From positions 1 to 44,257 of the forward strand of contig JBGQFW010000027.1 of assembly GCA_041497115.1 (NCBI GenBank): DNA of 44,257 nucleotides. Reading direction: 5' to 3'. Source of the DNA: AR5 sp041497115. GTDB taxonomy: Bacteria > Methylomirabilota > Methylomirabilia > Rokubacteriales > CSP1-6. Both the position numbers and the translations under genes were made by a program. Below the pieces are notes generated by a model. The model did not search any database. It saw only the letters and a program-made list of their open reading frames with translations, and had not been told where the DNA came from. This document shows, piece by piece, positions 17,020 through 26,098 of the stretch (position 1 is its first letter; every line of letters begins with the position of its first letter).

Positions 17020-17676
17020 TCAGGCGCGGGTTTTCCCGGGCCAGGGACAGAGTGGCCGGATCGCGCACGCCGGGCAGGCGGGCTTGCGCGCCAGGCAGGT
17101 GCGGCGGCCGTGCGTGATCAACAGGTGCGTGCCCGGCGTGAGCCGGCCGCGGGGCAGGATTGTCACGAGCTGGTCGTGGATCTCCTCCGGGTCGTCCGCC
17201 TTCGCCAGCCCCAGCCGCTGCGAGACCCGGAACACGTGGGTGTCCACCGCGAGCGCATCCACGCCGAAGGCGTTGCCGAGAACGACGTTGGCCGTCTTGA
17301 GCCCCACCCCGGGCAGCGCGGTCAGCGCCTCGCGCTCGCGCGGCACCTCGCCGCCGTGGCGCTCCACGAGCGCGCGCGCCATGCCGAGCAGCGAGCGGGC
17401 CTTGGCGCGGAAGAAGCCCGTCGAGCGGATCGCCTGCTCGAGCGCGGCCGGATCGGCGCCGGCGAGCGCGCGGGCGCTCGGGTACGCCCGGAAGAGACCC
17501 GGCGTGACCATGTTCACGCGCTCGTCGGTGCACTGGGCGGAGAGGATCGTGGCGGCCAGCAGCTCGAACGGGGTGCGGAAGTCGAGCGCGATCTTCGCGT
17601 CGGGGTAGGCGCGCTGCAGGGTGTCCAGGATCCGGCGGGCGCGGGCCCGCTTCGCGACCGGTGTCTCTTTCGGCAT
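17020..17676 (-). CDS. nth: Endonuclease III (DNA glycosylase/AP lyase)
   Basis: Nth removes oxidised pyrimidines in base excision repair. The 218-residue protein has the helix-hairpin-helix LPGVGLKTANVVL with the catalytic Lys, the catalytic Asp in VDTHVFRVS, and the four-cysteine [4Fe-4S] pattern C-x6-C-x2-C-x5-C (CLARKPACPACAIRPLC) at the C-terminus. The ATG at 17676 lies ten bases after the stop of the membrane glycosyltransferase gene. It is the last gene of the malic-enzyme to nth operon. Confidence 0.96.
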   Translation of the reverse strand: MPKETPVAKRARARRILDTLQRAYPDAKIALDFRTPFELLAATILSAQCTDERVNMVTPGLFRAYPSARALAGADPAALEQAIRSTGFFRAKARSLLGMARALVERHGGEVPREREALTALPGVGLKTANVVLGNAFGVDALAVDTHVFRVSQRLGLAKADDPEEIHDQLVTILPRGRLTPGTHLLITHGRRTCLARKPACPACAIRPLCPWPGKTRA

Positions 17677-17686
17677 GGCTACACGC

Positions 17687-19837
17687 TCATGGCCTCGTGG
17701 AGATGCGCAGGGCCTGGTCGCGCACGGTGACGCGGCCGATCTCCACCGGGAACGGCACCCGGCTGGCAATGCGCGGGGACGGGTCGAAGTTGCGGATCAC
17801 CCAGTTCACGAGCGCGCCGGGGACGGGCACGCCGCCGACCCGCACCCGCTCGGCGAGGAGCGCGAACGGCCGGTCGGCGGCGGCGGCGAGGCGCACCCGC
17901 GCCGAGACGTCGGGCCCCGCCTGCCGCACCGTCACCGCGAGGGCGTCGCCGTCGGCCGCCACCGTCGAGCGCTGGAAGCGCTTGAGTCCGGCGATGTAGG
18001 CCTGAAGATCATCGATCGTCACGGTGGCCGACTGAAGGCGCAGCCGCCCGACGTCGAGCGGCTCGAAGCGCCCGCCCTCGCGCGCGCTCCACGGGTTGAC
18101 GACGAGGCCGTCGAGCGTCACACCGAGGTCGCGCACTCGTAAGTAAGAGGTCCCCGGTCGCGTGAACTCGCCCAGCGTGGCGGCCGCCGCCCGGATCTCC
18201 ACACGCTCGACGCGCCCCTCGAGGATGCCGTCGTCGTGGACGAGGCGGATGTCGAGCCCCTCGACGTCGCGCGCGACCTCGCCCAGCCGCCGGCGCAACC
18301 CGGCCTCCACGGCGGCCGCGATCGCCGCCGGCGGCGTGTCCGACACCCGCCCGATCCGGCGCGCGCGCACGCTGGCCGTCGAGCCGTCGGGCAGCGGGAA
18401 CTCGCCGATCACCGGAAACACCCGGGCGAGCGCCGGATCGCCGGCAAGGCGCTCGGCCACGCGGCGCGACTTCTCGGCGGTCCAGGAAGGGCCGAGGTCG
18501 CCGCTCTTGAGCACCATGTAGTCGATCCCGAGCGGCGGGTCGTCCCAGGCGCGTACGAAGGTCAGCCCCAGCCCGTCGCGGATCGCGTAGTAGCGGAAGT
18601 TGCTCACCGAGAAGAAGGCGTAGTTGGGCACGACGCTGACGGTGGCCGGCGCTCCGTGTCGGTCACGCTCGAGCAGTGCGAGGATCTCGGCATGGTGCCA
18701 GTCGGCGCGCTTCAGCGGTGAGTCCGGCACCCACCAGGTACCGAGCCCCGGCACGAGGCGGTTGCGGGGCACCCCGAGCGTGATCGCGCCCACCTGCACC
18801 ACGCTCACGACGATCAGCGCGACCGCCGCGGCGCGGCGGGCCCGGCCGGGCAGCCGGTCGAGGGCCAGCGCCGCCAGCACCGCCAGGACCCCGAGCAGCG
18901 GCAGCGAGTAGCGCAGGTTCTTGTTGCGGATGAGCGCCAGCACGAGCAGCGGCGCCAGCGCCGCCACCAGCAGGAGCCACTGGCGCCGGAGCGCGGCGAC
19001 GACGAGACCGGCCACGACGAGCAGCGCCGTCAGGAAGCCGACCTGGTAGCCGAGCAGCCTCGGGTAGAACGCGAGCCCGGTCAGCGTGAGCACCTCGGGG
19101 TGGCCCGACTCGGCGGCCTGCGCGAACGCGCGCGCGTCCACCTGCGCCCCCAGCCCCAGCAGCCGCGGCCCGAACCACGGCAGGCTCAGCGCGGCGGCGA
19201 CGAGGGTGGCCAGGGCGGCGCCGGGCAGCGCGCGACGGCCGCCGCGCGCCAGCAGCAGCACCATCGGCGGCACCACGTACAGGGCGAACGTCGGCTTGGT
19301 CAGCATCCCGAGGCCGCAGACGACGCCGAGTCCGAGCGCGGGGACGAGGCGGCGGAGGTCGTCCGTCGCCAGCAGCGACGCCAGCGCCAGCGCCACCATC
19401 GCCGCCAGCGGCAGGTCGAGCTGGAAGCGCAGCGCCGAGAACACCACGAAGGGCGCGGCGCCGAAGAGCAGCGCCGCCGCCACCCCCGCGCGGCCTCCGT
19501 CCACCGCGCGGCCGAGCAGGTACACCGCCGCCATGCCGAGGGCGAGGAACGCGAGCATCGCGGCGCCCGCCGCGGCACCGGCCGGCACGAGCAGCCCGGC
19601 CGCCCCCGCCACGCACACCGCCAGCGGAGGGTAGAACGTCGAGCGCTCGAAGATCGCGCGCAGATCGCCGGTGCGCAGGTCGCGCGTGCAGAGCGCCGCG
19701 CGCTCGAGGTGGTTGGCGTGATCCCACTCCGGCGGGCGGCGGTCGACCGCCAGCCACGCGCCGGCGACGGTGGCCAGCAGCGCCCACGCCACCGCCACCG
19801 TCGCCCACTCGCGGCCGTGTCCTCCCGCGGTGCTCAC
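17687..19837 (-). CDS. GT39/ArnT-like membrane glycosyltransferase with a C-terminal DUF2993-like domain
   Basis: This is a 716-residue two-part protein. Residues 1 to about 330 form a polytopic membrane region with about ten helices. Its first large loop carries EWDHANHLERAA and FYPPL, the layout of GT39/GT83 (PMT or ArnT-type) enzymes that use polyprenyl-phosphate sugars outside the membrane. A soluble region (about 340-490) follows. Residues 493-716 (from RRIGRVSDTPP) resemble the DUF2993/LmeA type of beta-rich lipid-associated domain: AAVEAGLRRRLG, then ending PVEIGRVTVRD. The join is uninterrupted in frame. The GTG start overlaps the methyltransferase stop. The GT2 enzyme in the same operon could supply the lipid-linked sugar. 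The acceptor is unknown. The domain assignment of the C-terminus is moderate. Confidence 0.82.
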   Translation of the reverse strand: MSTAGGHGREWATVAVAWALLATVAGAWLAVDRRPPEWDHANHLERAALCTRDLRTGDLRAIFERSTFYPPLAVCVAGAAGLLVPAGAAAGAAMLAFLALGMAAVYLLGRAVDGGRAGVAAALLFGAAPFVVFSALRFQLDLPLAAMVALALASLLATDDLRRLVPALGLGVVCGLGMLTKPTFALYVVPPMVLLLARGGRRALPGAALATLVAAALSLPWFGPRLLGLGAQVDARAFAQAAESGHPEVLTLTGLAFYPRLLGYQVGFLTALLVVAGLVVAALRRQWLLLVAALAPLLVLALIRNKNLRYSLPLLGVLAVLAALALDRLPGRARRAAAVALIVVSVVQVGAITLGVPRNRLVPGLGTWWVPDSPLKRADWHHAEILALLERDRHGAPATVSVVPNYAFFSVSNFRYYAIRDGLGLTFVRAWDDPPLGIDYMVLKSGDLGPSWTAEKSRRVAERLAGDPALARVFPVIGEFPLPDGSTASVRARRIGRVSDTPPAAIAAAVEAGLRRRLGEVARDVEGLDIRLVHDDGILEGRVERVEIRAAAATLGEFTRPGTSYLRVRDLGVTLDGLVVNPWSAREGGRFEPLDVGRLRLQSATVTIDDLQAYIAGLKRFQRSTVAADGDALAVTVRQAGPDVSARVRLAAAADRPFALLAERVRVGGVPVPGALVNWVIRNFDPSPRIASRVPFPVEIGRVTVRDQALRISTRP

Positions 19838-20559
19838 CGGTGCGCCACCAGGAGCAGGGACGCCCCGAACGGCAGGGGCACGCGGGGGACGACCGCCGCC
19901 TCCATCCCGAACACCCGCGCGAGGAGCGCGTTCACCGCCGCCGGCGGGCGCACGAGGTCGTGACCGCGGTCGCCGCGCAGCCGCTTCCACGCGCGCGCCA
20001 GCGCCACCGCCGGCAGCAGGAGCGTGTTGAAGTAGCTGACGCGGTCCACCGCGAAGCCGGCCGCCTCCACCCGCCGCCGCAGCCGGCGCGCGGTGTAACG
20101 CCGCCGGTGGCCCAGCACCACGTCGTGACCGCTCCAGAGCCAGTCGTAGGCCGGCACCGTGATCACCAGCGCGCCGCCCGGACGCAGCATCTCGGCGGCG
20201 GCGCGCAGCGCGGCCGCATCGTCGTCGAGATGCTCGAGGACGTCGAGCAGCAGGACGACGTCGGGCCAGCCGGCCGGGACCACGCGGGCGTCGGGCAGCG
20301 CGCCCCGCCGCACGTCGAGGCCGGCCGCGCGCGCGACCGTCACGAGCGCCTCGTCGGGCTCCAGGCCGACCGCCTCGCCGAACTCGGCCAGGCTCTCGAG
20401 CATGTTGCCGGTGCCGCAGCCCAGCTCGAGCAGCCGCCGGCGGCCGGCCGGCAGCGCCCGCCGCAGCACCGCCAGCAGCACCGCCCGCCGGCCGCGGAAC
20501 CACCAGTGCGCCCGGTCCTGCTCGACGTGGGCGGCGACGTAGGCGCGGTCCATCCGCAT
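19834..20559 (-). CDS. Class I SAM-dependent methyltransferase
   Basis: The 241-residue protein has the SAM-binding motif LLELGCGTGNML near residue 46, an acidic motif II (GLEPDEAL), and DVVLLLDVLEHLDDD followed by AAEMLRPGGALVITVPAYDWL (Methyltransf_11/23 type). HRRRYTARRL and a hydrophobic C-terminus follow. Its neighbours are glycosyltransferases, so it may methylate a sugar or polyprenyl glycolipid, but the substrate cannot be read from sequence. The ATG overlaps the HIT stop (TGATG). Confidence 0.85.
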   Translation of the reverse strand: MRMDRAYVAAHVEQDRAHWWFRGRRAVLLAVLRRALPAGRRRLLELGCGTGNMLESLAEFGEAVGLEPDEALVTVARAAGLDVRRGALPDARVVPAGWPDVVLLLDVLEHLDDDAAALRAAAEMLRPGGALVITVPAYDWLWSGHDVVLGHRRRYTARRLRRRVEAAGFAVDRVSYFNTLLLPAVALARAWKRLRGDRGHDLVRPPAAVNALLARVFGMEAAVVPRVPLPFGASLLLVAHR

Positions 20560-20981
20560 CACGCGCCCAGGTGGGCGCGGATCAGCCGGATGCGCTCGGT
20601 CGTCTCGGCGGGCGACAGCCGGCGCGGCTCGTGCTGGACGGTCCAGGCCGGCACGCGCGGCGCCGGGTCGTCGGCGCGCCGGGGGATCAGGTGCCAGTGG
20701 ATGTGGGCGATCTGGTTGCCGAGCAGCTCGTAGTTCATCTTCGCCGCGCCGAAGGCGGCGGCCACCCCCTGGGCCACGCGCGTGACCTCTTCCATGAGGG
20801 CGGCGCGCTCGGTCGGCGCGAGCTGCCACAGCTCCGTCGCGTGGCGCTTGAGGACCAGGAACGTCCAGCCCGGGAAGAACTGGTCGTCGTGCAGGTAGGC
20901 CACGCTGCCGCCGCAGTCGAGGATGAGCTGCGCCGGCGACGGCCACTGCCCCGTGCAGGCCGGGCAGCCCGGGGCCGTCAC
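20559..20981 (-). CDS. HIT-family nucleotide hydrolase/transferase
   Basis: This 140-residue histidine-triad protein has the active-site motif HIHWHLIPR near residue 95. It lacks the N-terminal zinc ligands of some HIT proteins but has a CPAC pair at residues 6-9. FFPGWTFLVLKRHATELWQL is the HIT-type beta-sheet region. The GTG start overlaps the aminotransferase stop (GTGA). HIT proteins hydrolyse nucleotide phosphoramidates or dinucleotides; the specific substrate is unknown. Confidence 0.88.
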   Translation of the reverse strand: MTAPGCPACTGQWPSPAQLILDCGGSVAYLHDDQFFPGWTFLVLKRHATELWQLAPTERAALMEEVTRVAQGVAAAFGAAKMNYELLGNQIAHIHWHLIPRRADDPAPRVPAWTVQHEPRRLSPAETTERIRLIRAHLGA

Positions 20982-22132
20982 CGTCGCGCCGCCAGGAACG
21001 CGCCCAGGCGCCGCAGTCCCTCCCGGATGCGCTCCACCGACGCCGCGTAGGAGAAGCGCAGGTACCCCTCGGCGTTGCGCCCGAAGGCGATGCCCGGCGT
21101 GACCGCCACGTGGCAGCCCTCGAGGATCTCGTAGGCGAAGCGCAGGGAGTCGCCCGAGTGGTGGCGCGCGTTGGCGAGGATGTAGAAGGCCCCCGTCGGC
21201 TCGAAGCCGACGCCGAGCCCGATCGCGCGCAGCCCGTCGATCATGAGGCGCCGCCGCTCGGCGAAGATCTGCCGGAAGCGCACGGTGGCCTCCCCCGCCT
21301 CGCGCAGCGCCGCCACGCCGGCCCACTGCACGAACTCGTTGGTCGAGATGAAGAAGTTGCCGTACAGCCGCTGGAGCGCGCGGACGTGGCTGGGCGGCGC
21401 CACGACCCACCCCAGCCGCCAGCCGGTCATCGCGAACGCCTTGGAGAAGCCGTTGAGCACGAAGGCGCGATCGGTGAACTCGAGGATCGAGCGGTCGCGG
21501 CCGCCGTCGGTGAGGCCATGGTAGATCTCGTCGGCGACGACGAAGGGGCCCTGCTCGGCCAGCGCGGCGATCGCCTTCATCCGCTCGGGCGACAGGACGG
21601 CGCCGGTGGGGTTGGCCGGCGAGTTGACGACGATCGCCCGCGTCCGCGCCCCCAGGCGGCGCGCGATCGCCTCCGGCCGGTACTGGAAGCCGTCCTCCTC
21701 CGTCGTGTCCACGGTGACCGGCACGCCGTCGGCGTAGCGGATAAAGTTCGGGTAGCAGGCGTAGTAGGGATCGCTCAGGATCACCTCGTCGCCGGGATCG
21801 AGCAGCGCGCCGAACAGGAGGAGCATCGCCGGCGAGGTGCCGGGCGTGACCAGGATCTGCTCGGGCGAGACCTTCACGCCGTAGGTGGCGCGGTAGTGGT
21901 CGGCGATGGCCTCGCGCAGCGGCAGGATGCCGAGGCTGTGCACGTAGCGCATGCGCCCCTCGGCCATCGCGCGCTGCAGGGCCTCCTGGACGACCGCCGG
22001 CGGCGCGAAGTCCGGCTCGCCGTACTCGAGGTGGACGACGTCGATCCCCTCGCGCTCCATCGCCTGCGCGCGCTCGGCGACCTCGACGGCCAGGAAGGGC
22101 TCGATCTCCGCCAGCCGCCGCGCGAGCGTCAC
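20978..22132 (-). CDS. PLP-dependent aminotransferase, class I/II
   Basis: The 384-residue protein has the fold-type I aminotransferase layout. The N-terminus holds HLEYGEPDFAPP, then GTSPAMLLL, the PLP-binding VNSPANPTGAV, VVADEIYHGL and the Schiff-base Lys in GFSKAFAMTGWRLGW. The C-terminal domain has AFGRNAEGYLRFSYA with the substrate-carboxylate Arg. It belongs to the AspB/PatA-like group; the substrate (aspartate, aromatic or other) is not determined. The GTG start overlaps the GT2 stop. Confidence 0.9.
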   Translation of the reverse strand: MTLARRLAEIEPFLAVEVAERAQAMEREGIDVVHLEYGEPDFAPPAVVQEALQRAMAEGRMRYVHSLGILPLREAIADHYRATYGVKVSPEQILVTPGTSPAMLLLFGALLDPGDEVILSDPYYACYPNFIRYADGVPVTVDTTEEDGFQYRPEAIARRLGARTRAIVVNSPANPTGAVLSPERMKAIAALAEQGPFVVADEIYHGLTDGGRDRSILEFTDRAFVLNGFSKAFAMTGWRLGWVVAPPSHVRALQRLYGNFFISTNEFVQWAGVAALREAGEATVRFRQIFAERRRLMIDGLRAIGLGVGFEPTGAFYILANARHHSGDSLRFAYEILEGCHVAVTPGIAFGRNAEGYLRFSYAASVERIREGLRRLGAFLAARR

Positions 22133-22914
22133 CGGCCGCGCCCCACCCGGCGGCGCGCGCGCGCGATCTGCCACAGCATGCCCGGGCTCGTGCGCAGCAC
22201 CCCGACCTTGCTGCCCGCCTGGTCCGCCCAGTTCACCGCGACCTCCGCGACGCGCAGGCCGGCCGCCTGGGCGCGCAGCAGCACCTCCACGTCGAAGCCG
22301 AAGCCGTCGGTCTCGAGCGCGCCGAACAGCCGCTCGGCGGCGGCGGCGGTGAACGCCTTGAACCCGCACTGGGAGTCGGCGATACCGCGCAGCCCCAGCC
22401 GAGCCACCAGCCAGTTGAACACGCGGCCGGCGGCCACGCGGTGCCGGCGCGTCCGCACCGACACGGAAGGATCGGCGAGCACGCGGGAGCCGATGACGAC
22501 GTCGGCGCCCGCCAGCAGGGCCGGCTCCAGCCGCTTGAGCTCGGCGATCGGCGTGGCGCCGTCGGCGTCGGCGAAGAGCCGGAACACGCCGGAGGCGGCC
22601 AGCATCCCTACCCGCACGGCCGCGCCCTTGCCGTGGTTGCGCTCGAGCGAGAGGAGCCGGACCGTGGGCTGCCGGGCCGCCGCCGCGCGCACCGTCGCCG
22701 CCGTCGCGTCGGTGGAGCCGTCGTCCACCACGATGACCTCGTAGGGCGCGCCGCGCCCTTCGAAGAACCCGACGATCTCGTCGAGATAGGGCGGAAGCCG
22801 GGTGGCCTCGTTGTACGCGGGAATGATGATGGACCATTGTAGCGGGCGCGGCTTGGCCGGCTCGGACCGAGGGTGGCCTGTTCCAGGAGCGGCGTGGCTG
22901 CGCTCCGCGGTCAT
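22129..22914 (-). CDS. GT2-family polyprenyl-phosphate sugar transferase (ALG5/DPM1-like)
   Basis: The 261-residue protein starts with a 25-residue Pro-rich lead, then WSIIIPAYNEATRLPPYL, VIVVDDGSTDAT, NHGKGAAVRVGM, the DADG metal site and ADSQCGFKAFTAAAA. These are typical of dolichyl- or polyprenyl-phosphate glucose/mannose synthases. There is no membrane anchor, so it is probably peripheral on the cytoplasmic side. It may charge a polyprenyl phosphate for the GT39-like enzyme in the same operon. The ATG overlaps the malic-enzyme stop (ATGA). Confidence 0.87.
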   Translation of the reverse strand: MTAERSHAAPGTGHPRSEPAKPRPLQWSIIIPAYNEATRLPPYLDEIVGFFEGRGAPYEVIVVDDGSTDATAATVRAAAARQPTVRLLSLERNHGKGAAVRVGMLAASGVFRLFADADGATPIAELKRLEPALLAGADVVIGSRVLADPSVSVRTRRHRVAAGRVFNWLVARLGLRGIADSQCGFKAFTAAAAERLFGALETDGFGFDVEVLLRAQAAGLRVAEVAVNWADQAGSKVGVLRTSPGMLWQIARARRRVGRGR

Positions 22915-24338
22915 TGGTGGGCTCTTCCGCGGCGGCGGGCGGCGCCGGTCGTCCAGGCGGCCTGGGCCACTCCCTCGGCGACCGCGGGAGCCACCGCCTT
23001 GTTGAAGACGCTGGGAATGATGTACTCGGGGCTCAGCTCGCTGCGCGCCACGCAGCCGGCGAGCGCGCGGGCGGCCGCCACCTTCATGTCGTCGTTCACC
23101 GTGCGCGCGCGGCTGTCGAGCAGGCCGCGGAAGAAGCCGGGGAAGCAGAGCACGTTGTTGATCTGGTTCGGATAGTCCGATCGCCCTGTGGCCATGACGC
23201 GCACGTGCCGCTCGGCGAGCTCCGGCTGGATCTCGGGCACCGGATTGGCCATCGCAAAGACGATGGGGTCGCGCGCCATCCGCTTCACGTCCCGCACGGT
23301 GAGGATGCCGGGCACCGACAGCCCGATGAACACGTCGGCCCGCGGCATGGCCTCGGCGAGACCGCCCTTGACGGCTCTCGGGTTCGTGCTCCCGGCCACC
23401 CAGCGCTTCATGAAGTCCATGCCCTTGGTGCGGCCGCGGTAGATCGTGCCGTGCTCGTCCACACCGATGATGTCGCGCACGCCGCTGGACTGGAGGATCT
23501 TGATCGTCGCCGTCCCCGCCGCCCCCACCCCGGTGACGACCACGCGCAGCGAGCGCAGCGGCTTGCGGACGATGCGCAGCGCGTTCAGCAGGGCCGCCAG
23601 CACCACCACCGCGGTGCCGTGCTGATCGTCGTGAAAGACCGGGATGTCCAGCTCCTTGCGCAGCCGCTCCTCGATCTCGAAGCAGCGGGGGGCGGCGATG
23701 TCCTCCAGGTTGATCCCCCCGAAGCCGGGCGACAGGTACTTCACGGTCTCCACGATCTTGGCGACGTCCTTGGTGGCCAGGCAGATCGGCATGGCGTCCA
23801 CCCCGCCGAACTCCTTGAAGAGCATCGCCTTGCCTTCCATCACCGGCAGGGCCGCCTCGGGGCCGATGTCGCCCAGCCCCAGCACCGCGGTGCCGTCGGT
23901 CACGACCGCCACGGTGTTCTGCTTCATCGTCAGCGTGAAGGCCCGCTGGCGGTCCTCGCGGATGGCCAGGCACACCCGGGCCACCCCCGGGGTGTAGGCC
24001 ATGGAGAGGTCGTCGCGGGTGCGGATCGGGACCTTGCCGCGGACCTCGATCTTGCCCCCCAGGTGCATCAGGAACGTGCGATCCGAGATGTTGACCACGC
24101 GGACGCCGGCCAAGCGGCGCAGCCGACCCACGATCTGCTGGCCGTGATCGCTGTCCCGGGCATTGATGGTCATGTCGCGGACGATCCGGTCCCGGGTGGA
24201 CTCCACCAGGTCCACCGCCCCGATGTCCCCGCCCGCCTCGCCGATGGCCATGGCGACGCGGCCGAGCATTCCGGGCTTGTTGGTGATGGAGAGGCGGACG
24301 GTCAGGCTGTAGGAGGCGCTCGGAGATACGGCCGCCAT
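22911..24338 (-). CDS. Malic enzyme with N-terminal ACT domain
   Basis: The 475-residue enzyme decarboxylates malate to pyruvate with NAD(P). Residues about 8-85 form an ACT domain (LTVRLSITNKPGMLGRVA) that should bind an effector such as an amino acid. The catalytic part follows: SMAYTPGVARVC with the catalytic Tyr, LGLGDIGPEAALPVMEGKA, IPVFHDDQHGTA with metal-binding Asp residues, and a Rossmann segment TGVGAAGTATIKIL. This ACT-plus-malic arrangement is known in bacteria. The ATG at 24338 lies only about six bases after the predicted transcription start, so it may be nearly leaderless. Confidence 0.93.
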   Translation of the reverse strand: MAAVSPSASYSLTVRLSITNKPGMLGRVAMAIGEAGGDIGAVDLVESTRDRIVRDMTINARDSDHGQQIVGRLRRLAGVRVVNISDRTFLMHLGGKIEVRGKVPIRTRDDLSMAYTPGVARVCLAIREDRQRAFTLTMKQNTVAVVTDGTAVLGLGDIGPEAALPVMEGKAMLFKEFGGVDAMPICLATKDVAKIVETVKYLSPGFGGINLEDIAAPRCFEIEERLRKELDIPVFHDDQHGTAVVVLAALLNALRIVRKPLRSLRVVVTGVGAAGTATIKILQSSGVRDIIGVDEHGTIYRGRTKGMDFMKRWVAGSTNPRAVKGGLAEAMPRADVFIGLSVPGILTVRDVKRMARDPIVFAMANPVPEIQPELAERHVRVMATGRSDYPNQINNVLCFPGFFRGLLDSRARTVNDDMKVAAARALAGCVARSELSPEYIIPSVFNKAVAPAVAEGVAQAAWTTGAARRRGRAHQ

Positions 24339-24350
24339 CGGAGCGCCGTC

Positions 24351-24359
24351 ATCATAGCA
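24351..24359 (-). promoter_or_regulatory. Extended -10 promoter for the malic-enzyme operon
   Basis: The minus strand reads TGC-TATGAT, an extended -10 (TGn) with five of six -10 bases matching. No good -35 is seen at 16-18 bp, as expected for extended -10 promoters. The predicted start falls about six bases before the malic-enzyme ATG. Confidence 0.5.
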
Positions 24360-24507
24360 GGAGAATTCACCGACGGGAACCTCACAGCCGATGCAGGTGG
24401 TTAAGAACATGCGGGGTTGGCGAATACGTTTTTGATGAATTCCGACGAAACGATGGACGGGTTGACGACATCCAAAGAGGCAAAAGACTAAGGTCGGTGG
24501 TGACACG

Positions 24508-26004
<1,497 letters not shown>

Positions 26005-26008
26005 CGGA

Positions 26009-26046
26009 CTGGGGGGTCCCGACAGGGCACCCCCCAGACCCCCCCG
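26009..26046. repeat. GC-run palindromic repeat, copy 1
   Basis: The element begins T-G6 and, after a loop containing CCGACA and GGG, ends C6-A then GACC followed by more C residues. It forms a nine-base-pair stem. It starts five bases after the rpoD stop. A near-identical copy lies at 41351-41383, sharing T-G6, CCCGACA, GG, C6-A and ACCCCCC. Two independent copies in 44 kb suggest a dispersed REP-like family. Confidence 0.7.
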
Positions 26047-26066
26047 CCAGCCCCCGGACGTTCCTC

Positions 26067-26098
26067 GGGCCCCGGCTTCGCCGGGGCCCTTGTCTTTT
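26067..26098 (+). terminator. Intrinsic terminator of rpoD
   Basis: A ten-base-pair GC stem (GGGCCCCGGC/GCCGGGGCCC) with a TTC loop is followed by TTGTCTTTT. It lies between the convergent rpoD and the NO reductase gene. The T-tract is on the plus side only, so it serves rpoD. Confidence 0.85.

Noticed and set aside
24430..24507. rpoD promoter from TTGACG at 24462
   Set aside because: No hexamer resembling TATAAT occurs 16-18 bp downstream; the best match is three of six at 19 bp.
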